Of a stretch of 64,000 bases of DNA, positions 24,485 through 33,151 are shown piece by piece; position 1 is the stretch's first letter, and every line of letters starts with the position of its first letter. The DNA is from VXNE01 sp965208745 (GTDB lineage Bacteria > Pseudomonadota > Gammaproteobacteria > Pseudomonadales > Azotimanducaceae), in assembly GCA_965208745.1 (NCBI GenBank), contig CBDBPN010000004.1, positions 3,286,001-3,350,000 of the forward strand, written 5' to 3'. The notes beneath the pieces are model-generated. The model was not told the DNA's origin, did no database searches, and worked only from the letters and a program-made list of their open reading frames with translations. Both the position numbers and the translations under genes were made by a program.

Positions 24485-26314
24485 ATGACCATGAGTCTCC
24501 AACACAGCGGCGGGGAGAGCGCCGACAGCGACCTTTACCGGATCCGGCACAGCCTGGCGCACGTGATGGCGCAGGCGGTGCTGGACCTGCGTCCCGGCTC
24601 GACGCTCGGTTTCGGGCCGCCGATCGCGGACGGCTTCTACTACGACTTCGTGCTCTCGGAACCGCTGAACGAGGACGACTTCCCGGAGATCGAAAGGCGC
24701 ATGCGCAAGATCCTGAAGCAGGGGCAGCGCTTCTACCGGGAGGAGTTGGGTGCGGACGAGTCGCTCGCGCGTATCGATGAGATGGGCGAGCCGTACAAGC
24801 GTGAGTACGCGCAGGAACTCTTGGCGCGGGAGGACCTCAGCGGGCTTTCCTTCTACCGGAACGGCCCCTTCCTCGACATGTGCGAGGGACCGCACGTGGA
24901 CACGACGCGGGACATCCCGCGGGACGCCTTCAAGCTCCGCGGCGTCGCTGGCGCCTACTGGCGGGGCGACTCCGACAACGCGATGATGACGCGCGTCTAT
25001 GCTTGGGCGTTCGAGACGCGGGAGGCCCTCGACGCGCACGTCGCCGCGTTCGAACTCGCCCAGGAGCGCGACCACAAGAAGCTCGGGCGCGAACTCGACA
25101 TCTTCCACCTGGACGAACTGGTGGGCCGCGGGCTGCCGCTCTGGCTGCCGAACGGCGCGGTGCTGCGCGAGGAACTCGAGAAGCTCGCCAAGGAGCTGGA
25201 GTTCCGCGCGGGCTATGAGCGCGTCGCGACCCCACACCTCGCCAGGGCGGACCTGTACCGGAAGTCCGGCCACCTCCCGTACTACGCGGACGACATGTTC
25301 CCCATGATGGAAATCAGGGAAGACCGCGAAGACGGTGAGGCGGTGAAGGAAGCGTACCTGCTGCGGCCGATGAACTGCCCGCATCACCACAGCATCTTCG
25401 CGGCGCGCCCGCGCAGCTACCGGGAGTTGCCGCTGCGCCTGGCGGAGTACGGTCACGTCTACCGGTTCGAGGAGTCGGGTGCGGTCAGCGGGCTGTTGCG
25501 CGTGCGCGGCATGTGCATGAACGACGCCCACATCTATTGCACCGAGGAGCAGATCCAGTCCGAGTTCAAGGGCGTGATGCAGATGTACGCGGAGGGGTAT
25601 GCCGCGTTCGGGCTGTCGGACTACCGCGTGCGGCTGTCGCGGTGGGACCCGGGCGACAGCAAGCGCCGCGAGAAGTACGTCGACAACCCCGAGGCGTGGG
25701 AGTACTGCGAGGGGATCGTGGCCGAGGTGCTCGACGACATGGAGGTCGACTACGTCGACGGGCCCGGGGAGGCCGCCTTCTACGGGCCGAAGATCGATAT
25801 CCTGTGCCGGACCGTGACCGGTCGCGAGGAGCAGCTCGGCACGGTCCAGCTCGACTTCGCCCAGCCGGGGCGTCTCGGCCTGGTCTACGTCGGCGCGGAC
25901 GGCGCGGAGCACACGCCCTACTGCATCCACCGGGCGCCGCTGTCGACCCACGAACGGATGGTCGCGTTCCTGATCGAGCACTTCGGCGGGGCGTTCCCGA
26001 CCTGGCTGGCGCCGGTGCAGGTACGCGTCATCACGGTGTCGGACCGGTTCGACGAATACGGGAACGCCATCGTCGACCGGCTGCGGCGGCGCTTCGTGCG
26101 CGCCGAGATGGCCGCCCGCAGCGACACGGTGTCGAAGAAGATCCGCGAAGGCACGAAGCGCAAGATCCCCAACCTCGTGATCGTCGGTGAGCGCGAGCAG
26201 GCCGACGGGACGGTCACCCTGCGGCGCTACGGGGTACGGCGCCAGGAGACCTTGTCCCTCGACGACTTCGAGGTCTGGATCGCCGAACAGATCGCTTCCC
26301 GCGCGTTGCCGTAG
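24485..26314 (+). CDS. thrS: threonyl-tRNA synthetase, form without TGS domain
   Basis: 609 aa. It charges tRNA-Thr. The protein opens directly with the editing-domain motif RHSLAHVMAQAV, so the N-terminal TGS domain of about 60 residues found in E. coli ThrRS is absent. The editing-site Cys (MCEGPHVD) is present. Catalytic zinc ligands are Cys in RPMNCPHHH, His in NDAHIYC and His in APLSTHERM; motif 3 is intact. The anticodon-binding domain forms the last 110 residues. The first ATG was used; a second lies two codons later. The stop codon falls inside a palindromic element shared with the convergent prc gene. Expression is probably attenuator-controlled. Confidence 0.95.
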   Translation: MTMSLQHSGGESADSDLYRIRHSLAHVMAQAVLDLRPGSTLGFGPPIADGFYYDFVLSEPLNEDDFPEIERRMRKILKQGQRFYREELGADESLARIDEMGEPYKREYAQELLAREDLSGLSFYRNGPFLDMCEGPHVDTTRDIPRDAFKLRGVAGAYWRGDSDNAMMTRVYAWAFETREALDAHVAAFELAQERDHKKLGRELDIFHLDELVGRGLPLWLPNGAVLREELEKLAKELEFRAGYERVATPHLARADLYRKSGHLPYYADDMFPMMEIREDREDGEAVKEAYLLRPMNCPHHHSIFAARPRSYRELPLRLAEYGHVYRFEESGAVSGLLRVRGMCMNDAHIYCTEEQIQSEFKGVMQMYAEGYAAFGLSDYRVRLSRWDPGDSKRREKYVDNPEAWEYCEGIVAEVLDDMEVDYVDGPGEAAFYGPKIDILCRTVTGREEQLGTVQLDFAQPGRLGLVYVGADGAEHTPYCIHRAPLSTHERMVAFLIEHFGGAFPTWLAPVQVRVITVSDRFDEYGNAIVDRLRRRFVRAEMAARSDTVSKKIREGTKRKIPNLVIVGEREQADGTVTLRRYGVRRQETLSLDDFEVWIAEQIASRALP

Positions 26315-26402
26315 GGGCGGGGCTTGGCCCGGGCTTGGCCCCGTCCGTGCTGGAATCGTGCGAGCCGCCGGGAACGGGACGGGACAAGCCCGTCCCCTAC
26401 GG
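26309..26402. repeat. 94-bp palindromic intergenic element
   Basis: The ends 26309-26326 and 26385-26402 are inverted repeats matching at 17 of 18 positions (starting CCGTAGGGG). Between them is GC-rich sequence with short repeats. The terminal CCG-TAG provides the last codon and stop of both thrS (forward) and prc (reverse). It may act as a two-way terminator or be a MITE/REP-like insertion that set the ends of both genes. Confidence 0.7.
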
Positions 26403-28547
26403 AGTGTGCGCCGCCGGCCCGGCCCGGTCCCCGACCATCGCCACCTGTCGTGACATGCCGATGTAGTCGAGCAGGATCTGGCCCGTCTCCCGCAGCATGG
26501 GATCCTCGGGGGCCTCCGGGGCGTCGCTGTCGGGCTCATCGTCGATGGTGTCGAGTTCGTCGATGCTCTCGATCGGATCCTCGCCCTTCGCGAGCAGCAG
26601 GGTGTTCTCGAGGTCGAGCCGCCAACGTTCGTAATCGTCCCGCTCGCTCTCGCGGGTCGCGCGGTTCAGCGAGATGTGTGTGCGGTCGCGGTCCGCGGCG
26701 TTTCGCTCCGCGAGGGCGCGCAGATAGGCGAAGTCCGGATCCGCCGCGGCCCGGTCGAGATGCTTCCGCGTCAGCGCGGACAGGTAGACGGAGACGTCGT
26801 TGGCCTTGCGGAACGGCGCGGGTGCGGCCATGTCCCAGGGCATCGCGTCCTCGAGGGCGCTCTCGCCGATCCGGTCCGAGTCGTAGGTCTCCGGGAACTC
26901 GATGTCCGGGGCCACGCCCTGGTGCTGCGTGCTCTGGCCGGAGGGCAGGTAGTACTTCGCCTGGGTCACCTTGAGCTGGCCCCGGTTCAGTGGGAAGAGC
27001 GTCTGCACGGTGCCCTTGCCGAACGTCCGGCTGCCCGTGACGATCCCGCGCTCGTAGTCCTGGACGGCGCCCGCGAAAATCTCGGAGGCGGATGCGGAGA
27101 GCCGGTTGACCAGTACCGCGAGCGGACCGTCCCAGACCACGCCCTCGCGCCTGTCCGAGTGCACCTGCGTCGCGCGCTGCTGGACCTTGACCTGCACGAT
27201 GGGCCCGGAGTCAATGAAGAGCCCCGCCAGCATCTGGGCCTCCTGGAGGGATCCGCCGCCGTTGTTGCGCAGGTCCACGACGATCCCCTCGACGCCTTCT
27301 TCCTTCAGTTCACGGATCAGCCGGGTGACGTCGCGGGTCGTGCTCTTGGCGTTCGCGTCCTTCTGCATGGCCTTGAAGTCCGCATAGAACGTCGGTACCT
27401 CGATCACGCCGATCTTGCGTGCGGCGCCGCCGACGTCATAGGTGAGCAGCCGCTTCTGGGCCGACTGCTCCTCGAGGAGGACGGTGTTGCGCACGATGCG
27501 CACCTCCGTCGTCGCGCCGTCGTCGGTGCCGGCGGGAATCACCTCGAGGCGCACGATGGATCCCTTGGGCCCCCGGATGAGCGCGACCACCTCGTCGAGG
27601 CGCCAGCCGACCACGTCGACGATCACGCCGTTGTCTCCCTGCCCGACGCCGACGATACGGTCGGCCGGTTGCAGGCCGCCGTTCTTGTCGGCCGGGCCCG
27701 CGGGTACCAGGCGCCGGACGGTGGTGTATTCGTCCCGGTTCTCGAGCACTGCGCCGATCCCCTCGAGGGAAAGCGACATGTTGATGTTGAAGTTCTCGGA
27801 GGTGCGTGGCGAGAAGTATTGCGTGTGTGGATCGTAGGTGCTCGCGAAGGAGTTGACGTAGAGCGCGAAGGCGTCCTCGCTGCGCGTACGCGAGGTCTGC
27901 TTGAGGCGGTTGCGGTAGCGCTTGCCCAGTACGTCCTCGACCTCGTCGAGTTCGCGGCCGTTCATGAGCATGCCGAGCACGGAAGCCTTCAGGCGCCGGC
28001 GCCAGAGATCGTCCACCGCCCCTTGGTCCGAGGGCCACGCCGCGTCGCTGCGGTCGATCCGGAGCGTCTCGTCGAGGGTAAAGTCGAGGTGCCCGAGACC
28101 TGCCTCGATGAGGCCGAGCAGAAACTCGAGCCGGTCCACGACCCGCTCCTGGAACAGGTTGAAGACCTCGAACGCCGGTTCTAGGTCGCCGCGCTTGAGC
28201 GCCTCGTCCAGCCTGTATCGATACCGTTCGTCCAGCAACCGGACGTCGTCGGCCAACAGGTACGCCCGGCCCGGGTCGAGGGTGTCGAGGTAGTTGTCGA
28301 AGACCTCCGACGACACCCGGTCGTCGATCTTCTTCGACTCGAAGTGGTGCTGGCGCAACTGGTCGACGATCGTCAGCGACGTGCGGGGATGCTCGGGCAT
28401 GGGCTCGAGGAACGCGGGTCGGTCGAGGGTCCGCAGCGCGACCTGGGGCGCGTCGGCGGCGAGTACCGCCACGCAGGTGAGGGCCACGCAGGTGAGGGCC
28501 ACGCCGGTGAGGGCCGCACAGGCGCCGATCGGCCGTGCGATGGTCAT
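26397..28547 (-). CDS. prc: tail-specific carboxy-terminal protease Prc
   Basis: 716 aa, exported (signal peptide with repeated VALTC). The N-terminal helical region carries TLDPGRAYLLADD. The PDZ domain at about 245-330 has EGIGAVLENRDEYTTVRRLVP. The S41 peptidase core includes LRNNGGGSLQEAQ, the catalytic Ser in SASASEIFAGAVQDYERG and the catalytic Lys in TFGKGTVQT. A C-terminal extension (about residues 600-716) is typical of the large gammaproteobacterial form. It degrades misfolded periplasmic proteins and matures or regulates cell-wall enzymes. Convergent with thrS; its stop lies in the shared palindrome. Confidence 0.95.
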   Translation of the reverse strand: MTIARPIGACAALTGVALTCVALTCVAVLAADAPQVALRTLDRPAFLEPMPEHPRTSLTIVDQLRQHHFESKKIDDRVSSEVFDNYLDTLDPGRAYLLADDVRLLDERYRYRLDEALKRGDLEPAFEVFNLFQERVVDRLEFLLGLIEAGLGHLDFTLDETLRIDRSDAAWPSDQGAVDDLWRRRLKASVLGMLMNGRELDEVEDVLGKRYRNRLKQTSRTRSEDAFALYVNSFASTYDPHTQYFSPRTSENFNINMSLSLEGIGAVLENRDEYTTVRRLVPAGPADKNGGLQPADRIVGVGQGDNGVIVDVVGWRLDEVVALIRGPKGSIVRLEVIPAGTDDGATTEVRIVRNTVLLEEQSAQKRLLTYDVGGAARKIGVIEVPTFYADFKAMQKDANAKSTTRDVTRLIRELKEEGVEGIVVDLRNNGGGSLQEAQMLAGLFIDSGPIVQVKVQQRATQVHSDRREGVVWDGPLAVLVNRLSASASEIFAGAVQDYERGIVTGSRTFGKGTVQTLFPLNRGQLKVTQAKYYLPSGQSTQHQGVAPDIEFPETYDSDRIGESALEDAMPWDMAAPAPFRKANDVSVYLSALTRKHLDRAAADPDFAYLRALAERNAADRDRTHISLNRATRESERDDYERWRLDLENTLLLAKGEDPIESIDELDTIDDEPDSDAPEAPEDPMLRETGQILLDYIGMSRQVAMVGDRAGPAAHTP
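28471..28515. repeat. three tandem 15-bp repeats in the prc signal peptide
   Basis: ACGCAGGTGAGGGCC occurs twice exactly (28471-28485, 28486-28500) and once with one change (28501-28515). In the prc frame it encodes a repeated five-residue block in the hydrophobic core. Copy-number change would lengthen or shorten the signal peptide in steps of five residues without a frameshift. Confidence 0.8.
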
Positions 28548-28798
28548 GTGGTACCCGAGCCTCGCATGCCTTGCCTCCCGCTATCTCCCGCCGCCCTCGA
28601 CCGTCCCCGCCACGCCGCGAACGGCGGAGGAGGAATGTAACGCGAGCGCGTGCGGGAATAAACACTGCATGGGGCCGACCGTCGGTCCGCCCCGTCAGCC
28701 ACGCGGCACTGGCGCCCTGCGCGCACGTGAACCGGCGGCGATGTCGCACACGCTAACGCGGACCTGGCCACTGTCGCGCCCGGCCGCGGGGCCCTGAC

Positions 28799-29461
28799 GT
28801 GGCGGCATGGATCAGGATGCCGCATGGAAGCGTGGTGGTGTACTCGGGAACGGCGCACTGGACGGCCCCGGGCGCGGTGAGCGGTGTGGCGGTCTCGCGC
28901 GACGGCGAACTCCTGTGCCCGAGGCCCTGCGTGCTCCTTGACACCGCACAAGCGGCGCAGGACGATTTTCCGACTGAGAACATCGTCGTGGCGGCGTTTC
29001 GGCTGGACAACGCGGCCTCTGTAGACGGCGCCATCGCGCTCGCGCGGTGCCTGACGCAAGGACAGTCGACGCGTCTCGACCCGGGCACGGCACGGGCCCT
29101 GATGGAGTGGCTGACGATTATGCTGTCGAGGACAGAGGACGACGAGGCGCGCAACACCGTTGCCGCGTTGCGCGACGAGTTGCTGAAAAGGGAGACGGGC
29201 ATGACACGACTGGCGGAACGCATGAGGGAATGGGACGCCGAGTTGTTGCGCAAGGGGACCGAGCAGGGAATCGAGCAGGGCATCGAGCGCCAACGCGGCA
29301 TGCTGCGCCGGCAGGCGGAGCGCAAGTTCGGGCCCGCTACCGCGGCGGAACTTGGGCGGCGGATCGCCGACATCTCGAACCCCGACCACCTCGAGTCGAT
29401 CGGTGCCGCGATCATCGACTCCGATTCGGGTAGCACGCTAATCGCGGTCGTCGGAGAGTAG
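28799..29461 (+). CDS. Rpn/PD-(D/E)XK-type protein, N-terminus missing
   Basis: 220 aa from GTG. The C-terminal part (MTRLAERMREWDAELLRKGTEQGIEQGIERQRGMLRRQ is spread over 29200-29320) is the coiled tail seen after the nuclease domain of Rpn-like recombination-promoting nucleases and their relatives. The N-terminal 90 residues look like the second half of that domain; the start of the domain with its catalytic acidic residues is not seen in the 250 bp upstream. Probably a truncated copy. GIEQ is repeated twice in a row. Family assignment is from pattern memory and moderate. Confidence 0.5.
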   Translation: MAAWIRMPHGSVVVYSGTAHWTAPGAVSGVAVSRDGELLCPRPCVLLDTAQAAQDDFPTENIVVAAFRLDNAASVDGAIALARCLTQGQSTRLDPGTARALMEWLTIMLSRTEDDEARNTVAALRDELLKRETGMTRLAERMREWDAELLRKGTEQGIEQGIERQRGMLRRQAERKFGPATAAELGRRIADISNPDHLESIGAAIIDSDSGSTLIAVVGE

Positions 29462-29495
29462 CGCCGGCGTTCCGGCGGCAGGGTGGGAGTCCGAC

Positions 29496-29714
29496 ATGGC
29501 GCGATGGCGGGGCGGATCGACGCGCTGGGTCCTGCCGGTCGCGTTGACGGCCTTTCTGGCCATCGCGTGGCTGGCGCGCTCGTTCGAACTCGACACGGGC
29601 GAACTGCTGGACTTTCTCGTCACCAGCGCGGCGATCGTGCTCGGCCTCGCCGTGCTCGCGGCCCTGGCGGCCACGGTCATTCGGCTGCTGCGACGGCTCA
29701 GGGAAGATCGGTGA
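29496..29714 (+). CDS. small two-helix membrane protein
   Basis: 72 aa: basic N-terminus, TM1 (VLPVALTAFLAIAWLA), a short acidic loop (FELDTGELLDF), TM2 (SAAIVLGLAVLAALAATVI) and a basic tail. No family recognised. It is convergent with lepB, overlapping its end by 17 bp; the topology suggests a cytoplasmic N- and C-terminus. Confidence 0.5.
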   Translation: MARWRGGSTRWVLPVALTAFLAIAWLARSFELDTGELLDFLVTSAAIVLGLAVLAALAATVIRLLRRLREDR

Positions 29715-30387
29715 AGAAGCGGTCGACGCGCGGCGCGTAGTAGTTGTCGTAGTTCAGCGAGAAGGCGATGGCATGGGCGCGGCCGAGGACGCGCTCGCGG
29801 GCGACGGGGCCTATCCGGCGAAAGTCGCCGCTGTTGTCGCGGTTGTCCCCCAGCACCAGGTAGTGGTCGTCCGGCACGACCACGGGTCCGAAGCTCGAGT
29901 AACCGCGGTCGATGGGGGCCTTGCGCACCATGATGATGCGGGAGCTGCCGAGCACGGTCTCGCGGAGGACGCGGTAGCTGGCCGAAGGGTGGATCGGCAA
30001 CGTGCGGATCTCGTCCTCCGTCAGGGGGTCGTAGGTCGCCGCGGCGCCGTTGATGATCAGCCGGTTGCGCCGCAGCTCCACGGTGTCGCCGGGCATGCCC
30101 ACCACGCGCTTGACGAACAGCCGCTCGTCGAGCGGTGACGGAAAGGTGATCACGTCGCCGCGGTCCGGCGCGGACCATTGCGAGATGCGGGTCAGCGTGA
30201 ACGGCACCCGCAGGTCGTACGCCAGCTTGTCCACCACGATGCGGTCGCCCGGCAGGATGGTGGGTTGCATCGAGCCGGAGGGCACCTGGTTCCAGTCCGC
30301 GATCGCGGAACGGAATACGAGCATCACGGCGACGAACAGCGCGAATCCGCGCCATTCCCGCCACAGCTTGCGAAGTCTCTCCTCCAT
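29698..30387 (-). CDS. lepB: signal peptidase I
   Basis: 229 aa. It cleaves signal peptides of exported proteins at the outer face of the inner membrane. One N-terminal membrane anchor (FALFVAVMLVFRSAIADW), catalytic Ser in VPSGSMQPTI, catalytic Lys in VKRVVGMPGD, and the conserved LGDNRDNSGDFR box are all present. ATG 30387 was chosen as the first Met just before the anchor; the longer frame upstream has no homology. No lepA or rnc neighbour, unlike E. coli. Confidence 0.95.
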   Translation of the reverse strand: MEERLRKLWREWRGFALFVAVMLVFRSAIADWNQVPSGSMQPTILPGDRIVVDKLAYDLRVPFTLTRISQWSAPDRGDVITFPSPLDERLFVKRVVGMPGDTVELRRNRLIINGAAATYDPLTEDEIRTLPIHPSASYRVLRETVLGSSRIIMVRKAPIDRGYSSFGPVVVPDDHYLVLGDNRDNSGDFRRIGPVARERVLGRAHAIAFSLNYDNYYAPRVDRFFTDLP

Positions 30388-30470
30388 GGGAACCTGTCGT
30401 CGGACGCGCCGTGGCGGGGGATTGAAGCGCAGGACCGGGGGCAGTTCAAGCGGCGGGGGACGGGGGTCGC

Positions 30471-31064
30471 TCAGGCGTCCTCGTTCGCTTCGAGGACGCG
30501 TTGCCGCGCGACGAGGGCTTCGGTGACCGCACCGTACCATGCCTCGATGTCGCCCGCGGCGGCTTCCCTGCCGACGAAGCGGGGCGCCTCGCCGGTCGCG
30601 ACGGAGTCGTCGGGAATGATGAAGTAGCCGTCCAGGCTGCCATCGGAGAGCGGTCCTCCGAGGCGTCCGAGGGGCCGCGTCGGAAAGACCTCGACGAACC
30701 GGGCAAACGACACTCCCGGGGCCGCGTCGCGGACGGCGTCGGGATGGTCCATCCACCACGCGGCGAAACGTTCGTGCAGCGCCGCGGGAGCCCGGAGTCG
30801 CCCGGACTCCACCGATAGCGTGTGGATCAGGCCCGCGGCGCGCGCCTCGAAGGCGCCGCGGGCGGCAAGGGCCTCCGCGAGGACCGGATCGGCGGGAGCC
30901 GTGCCGGCGACGGCGTCCAGGAAGAGCGCGATGTCGCTGGCGATGATGTCCCGGCGGGCGGCGTCGCCGAGCCAGCCGGAACGGTCGATGACCGCGTAGC
31001 GCACCGGCGCCGGCGCCGTGGCGTCCAGTTGCGACAGCGCCGCGGCCAGGGCCGCGATCACCAA
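30471..31064 (-). CDS. ABC-2 permease (NatB-like) ectodomain fragment
   Basis: About 197 aa from a TTG; the true start is unclear. The opening hydrophobic helix (LVIAALAAALSQ) and segments YAVIDRSGWLGD and LDGYFIIPDDSVATGEAPRFV match the large extracytoplasmic loop after TM1 of NatB-type Na+/drug efflux ABC permeases. The remaining transmembrane domain is absent, since the frame stops at RVLEANEDA. No matching ATPase gene is next to it. It could be a gene remnant or an anchored stand-alone domain. Assignment rests on short motifs only. Confidence 0.45.
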   Translation of the reverse strand: MVIAALAAALSQLDATAPAPVRYAVIDRSGWLGDAARRDIIASDIALFLDAVAGTAPADPVLAEALAARGAFEARAAGLIHTLSVESGRLRAPAALHERFAAWWMDHPDAVRDAAPGVSFARFVEVFPTRPLGRLGGPLSDGSLDGYFIIPDDSVATGEAPRFVGREAAAGDIEAWYGAVTEALVARQRVLEANEDA

Positions 31065-31114
31065 CCCGGCGACGATGGCGCGCCGGGCGCGGCGCGGAAC
31101 GCGCGGCGAAAGGG

Positions 31115-31441
31115 CTACTGCTGCCGGGCCTGCATGGCGGCGAGTTGCTCCGGAGTGACCTCGCGCTGGTGTTTCTCTTTCCACTCGGCGTACGGCATCC
31201 CGTAGACGATCTCGCGGGCGGCCTCGTAGTCGACCGGGACGCCCTGGTCCTCGGCCGCCGCGACGTACCACTTCGACAGGCAGTTGCGGCAGAAGCCCGC
31301 GAGGTTCATGAGGTCGATGTTCTGGACGTCCGTGTGCTCGTCGAGGTGCGCGAGCAGCCGCCGGAACACGGCCGCTTCCAGGGCCTCGCTTGAGGCCTCG
31401 GCGGCAGCCTCCGGTGCGGTTGGGTTGCGATCTCCGGCCAT
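31115..31441 (-). CDS. DUF1244 family protein
   Basis: 108 aa. After a variable acidic/Ala-rich start, the conserved block runs RRLLAHLDEHTDVQNIDLMNLAGFCRNCLSKWY and YGMPYAEWKEKHQ, diagnostic of this small proteobacterial family. Two Cys (CRNC) are invariant in the family and might bind metal. Function unknown. Confidence 0.88.
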   Translation of the reverse strand: MAGDRNPTAPEAAAEASSEALEAAVFRRLLAHLDEHTDVQNIDLMNLAGFCRNCLSKWYVAAAEDQGVPVDYEAAREIVYGMPYAEWKEKHQREVTPEQLAAMQARQQ

Positions 31442-31485
31442 GTTGTACTTCCGCGCGTTACCCTGACGCGATTCATGATAGTCCC

Positions 31486-32253
31486 ATGCTCGACCTGCTC
31501 GCCAACCCCGAGGTCTGGGTTGCCTTCCTCACCCTGACGCTGCTCGAGATCGTCCTCGGAATCGACAACATCGTCTTCATCTCGATCCTCACGGGCAGAC
31601 TGCCGGAGCACCAGCGCGCGCGGGCGCGGCTGCTGGGGCTCGGCGCCGCGATGTTCATGCGCATCGCGCTGCTCCTGTCGCTGTCGTGGATCATGAGTCT
31701 CTCGGAGGACCTGTTCGATGTGTTCGGCCACGGTATCTCCGGGCGGGACATCATCCTGGTCGCGGGCGGTGCGTTCCTGATCGCCAAGGCCACGCGGGAG
31801 ATGCACAACTCGCTGGAGTACCACGCGCCGGAGAGCCATGTCGGCGAGGCGGTCGCGCGTCTCGGCGCCGTGCTCTTCCAGATCGCCATCATCGACATCG
31901 TCTTCTCCCTCGACTCGGTCATCACCGCGGTCGGGCTGGTGGACGAGGTCCCGGTGATGATCGCCGCCATCGTGACCGCGGTGCTCGTGATGATGGTGGC
32001 CGCCGGGCCGGTGAGCCGTTTCATCGAGGACCATCCGACCCTCAAGATGCTGGCGCTCTCGTTCCTGCTCATCATCGGGTTCGCCCTGGTCGCCGAGGGC
32101 GTCGGGCTGCACGTGCCGAAGGGCTACATCTACGTCGCGATGGGGTTCTCGCTGTTCGTCGAGATGCTGAACATCGGCGCCAAGCGCAACCCGGTGAAGC
32201 TGCGCAAGGCGCAGTTGGGGGACTTGCTGCGCGTGCCCGAGACAGGCGCCTGA
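31486..32253 (+). CDS. TerC-family integral membrane protein
   Basis: 255 aa with seven or so membrane helices containing buried acidic residues (LEIVLGIDNIVFISIL, DIVFSLDSVITAVG), the hallmark of TerC/YkoY/Alx proteins linked to Mn2+ export or metal homeostasis. Start ATG 31486 puts LTLLEIVLG in TM1 as usual. Convergent with yaaA, 7 bp apart. Confidence 0.93.
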   Translation: MLDLLANPEVWVAFLTLTLLEIVLGIDNIVFISILTGRLPEHQRARARLLGLGAAMFMRIALLLSLSWIMSLSEDLFDVFGHGISGRDIILVAGGAFLIAKATREMHNSLEYHAPESHVGEAVARLGAVLFQIAIIDIVFSLDSVITAVGLVDEVPVMIAAIVTAVLVMMVAAGPVSRFIEDHPTLKMLALSFLLIIGFALVAEGVGLHVPKGYIYVAMGFSLFVEMLNIGAKRNPVKLRKAQLGDLLRVPETGA

Positions 32254-32260
32254 GCGAGGG

Positions 32261-33049
32261 TCAGGCCGCCCGCCCGCCGACGCCGTCCCGCAGGAAGACG
32301 AGGTCGTCGGCCGTCGACTGTTCGGGCGAGAAGCGGTAGCCCTGCCAGTCGAAGTCCTTCAGCCCCTTGACGGTGTCGATGCGGTTGCGCACGACGTGGG
32401 AGATCATGGCGCCGCGGGCCTTCTTGGCGAAGAAACTGACGAACTTGTAGCGACCGTTCCTGAGGTCCTTGAAAACCGGCGTCACCACGCGCGCTCCGAG
32501 ACGTTCCGGGCGGACCGCGTTCCAGTACTCGTTCGAGGCGAGGTTGACCAGCGTCCGCGTGCGATGCGCGTCGAGTTCGTCGCGCAGGGAGTCGGTCAGC
32601 CGATCTCCCCAGAAGGCGTAGAGGTCGGGGCCGCGCGCGTTCGCGAACGCCGTGCCCATCTCGAGACGGTAGGGCTGGATGAGGTCCAGCGGCTTCAGGA
32701 GCCCGTACAGGCCGGAGAGGATCCGGACGCGCTTCTGCGCCCAGGTGAAATCTCGCTCCGAGAAGTCCCACGCCCGCATGCCCATGTAGACGTCGCCCTT
32801 GAACGCGAGCACGGCCTGTTTGGCATTGCCGCGCGTGAACGGCGGCGACCATTCGTTGAAGCGGTCGCAGTTCAGCTCGCCGAGCTTGGTGCTGACGTGC
32901 ATGAGGTCGGAGATTTCGCCAGGGCCGAGTTCCTTCAGTTGGCCGACGAGCGCCCGCGCGTCCTCCAGGAACGCGGGCTGCGAATGCTTGCGCGTCGGAG
33001 GCGCGGAGTCGAAGTCGAGGGACTTGGCGGGCGAGATGACCAGCAGCAT
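32261..33049 (-). CDS. yaaA: peroxide stress protein YaaA
   Basis: 262 aa. It begins LLVISPAKSLDF and carries the family signatures FKGDVYMGM, LSGLYGLLKPLDLIQPYRLEMGT and NLASNEYW. YaaA lowers intracellular free iron and limits oxidative DNA damage in E. coli. Full length, no lesions. Confidence 0.95.
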   Translation of the reverse strand: MLLVISPAKSLDFDSAPPTRKHSQPAFLEDARALVGQLKELGPGEISDLMHVSTKLGELNCDRFNEWSPPFTRGNAKQAVLAFKGDVYMGMRAWDFSERDFTWAQKRVRILSGLYGLLKPLDLIQPYRLEMGTAFANARGPDLYAFWGDRLTDSLRDELDAHRTRTLVNLASNEYWNAVRPERLGARVVTPVFKDLRNGRYKFVSFFAKKARGAMISHVVRNRIDTVKGLKDFDWQGYRFSPEQSTADDLVFLRDGVGGRAA

Positions 33050-33151
33050 GGGGACACCCTATTACCGGCGAACCGACTATATCATCCCTTGGACCGGTGT
33101 CCGCAACGCTGGCGGCGGGCCGGCGTTGCCGTATCCGTGGCGGGAGGCGCG

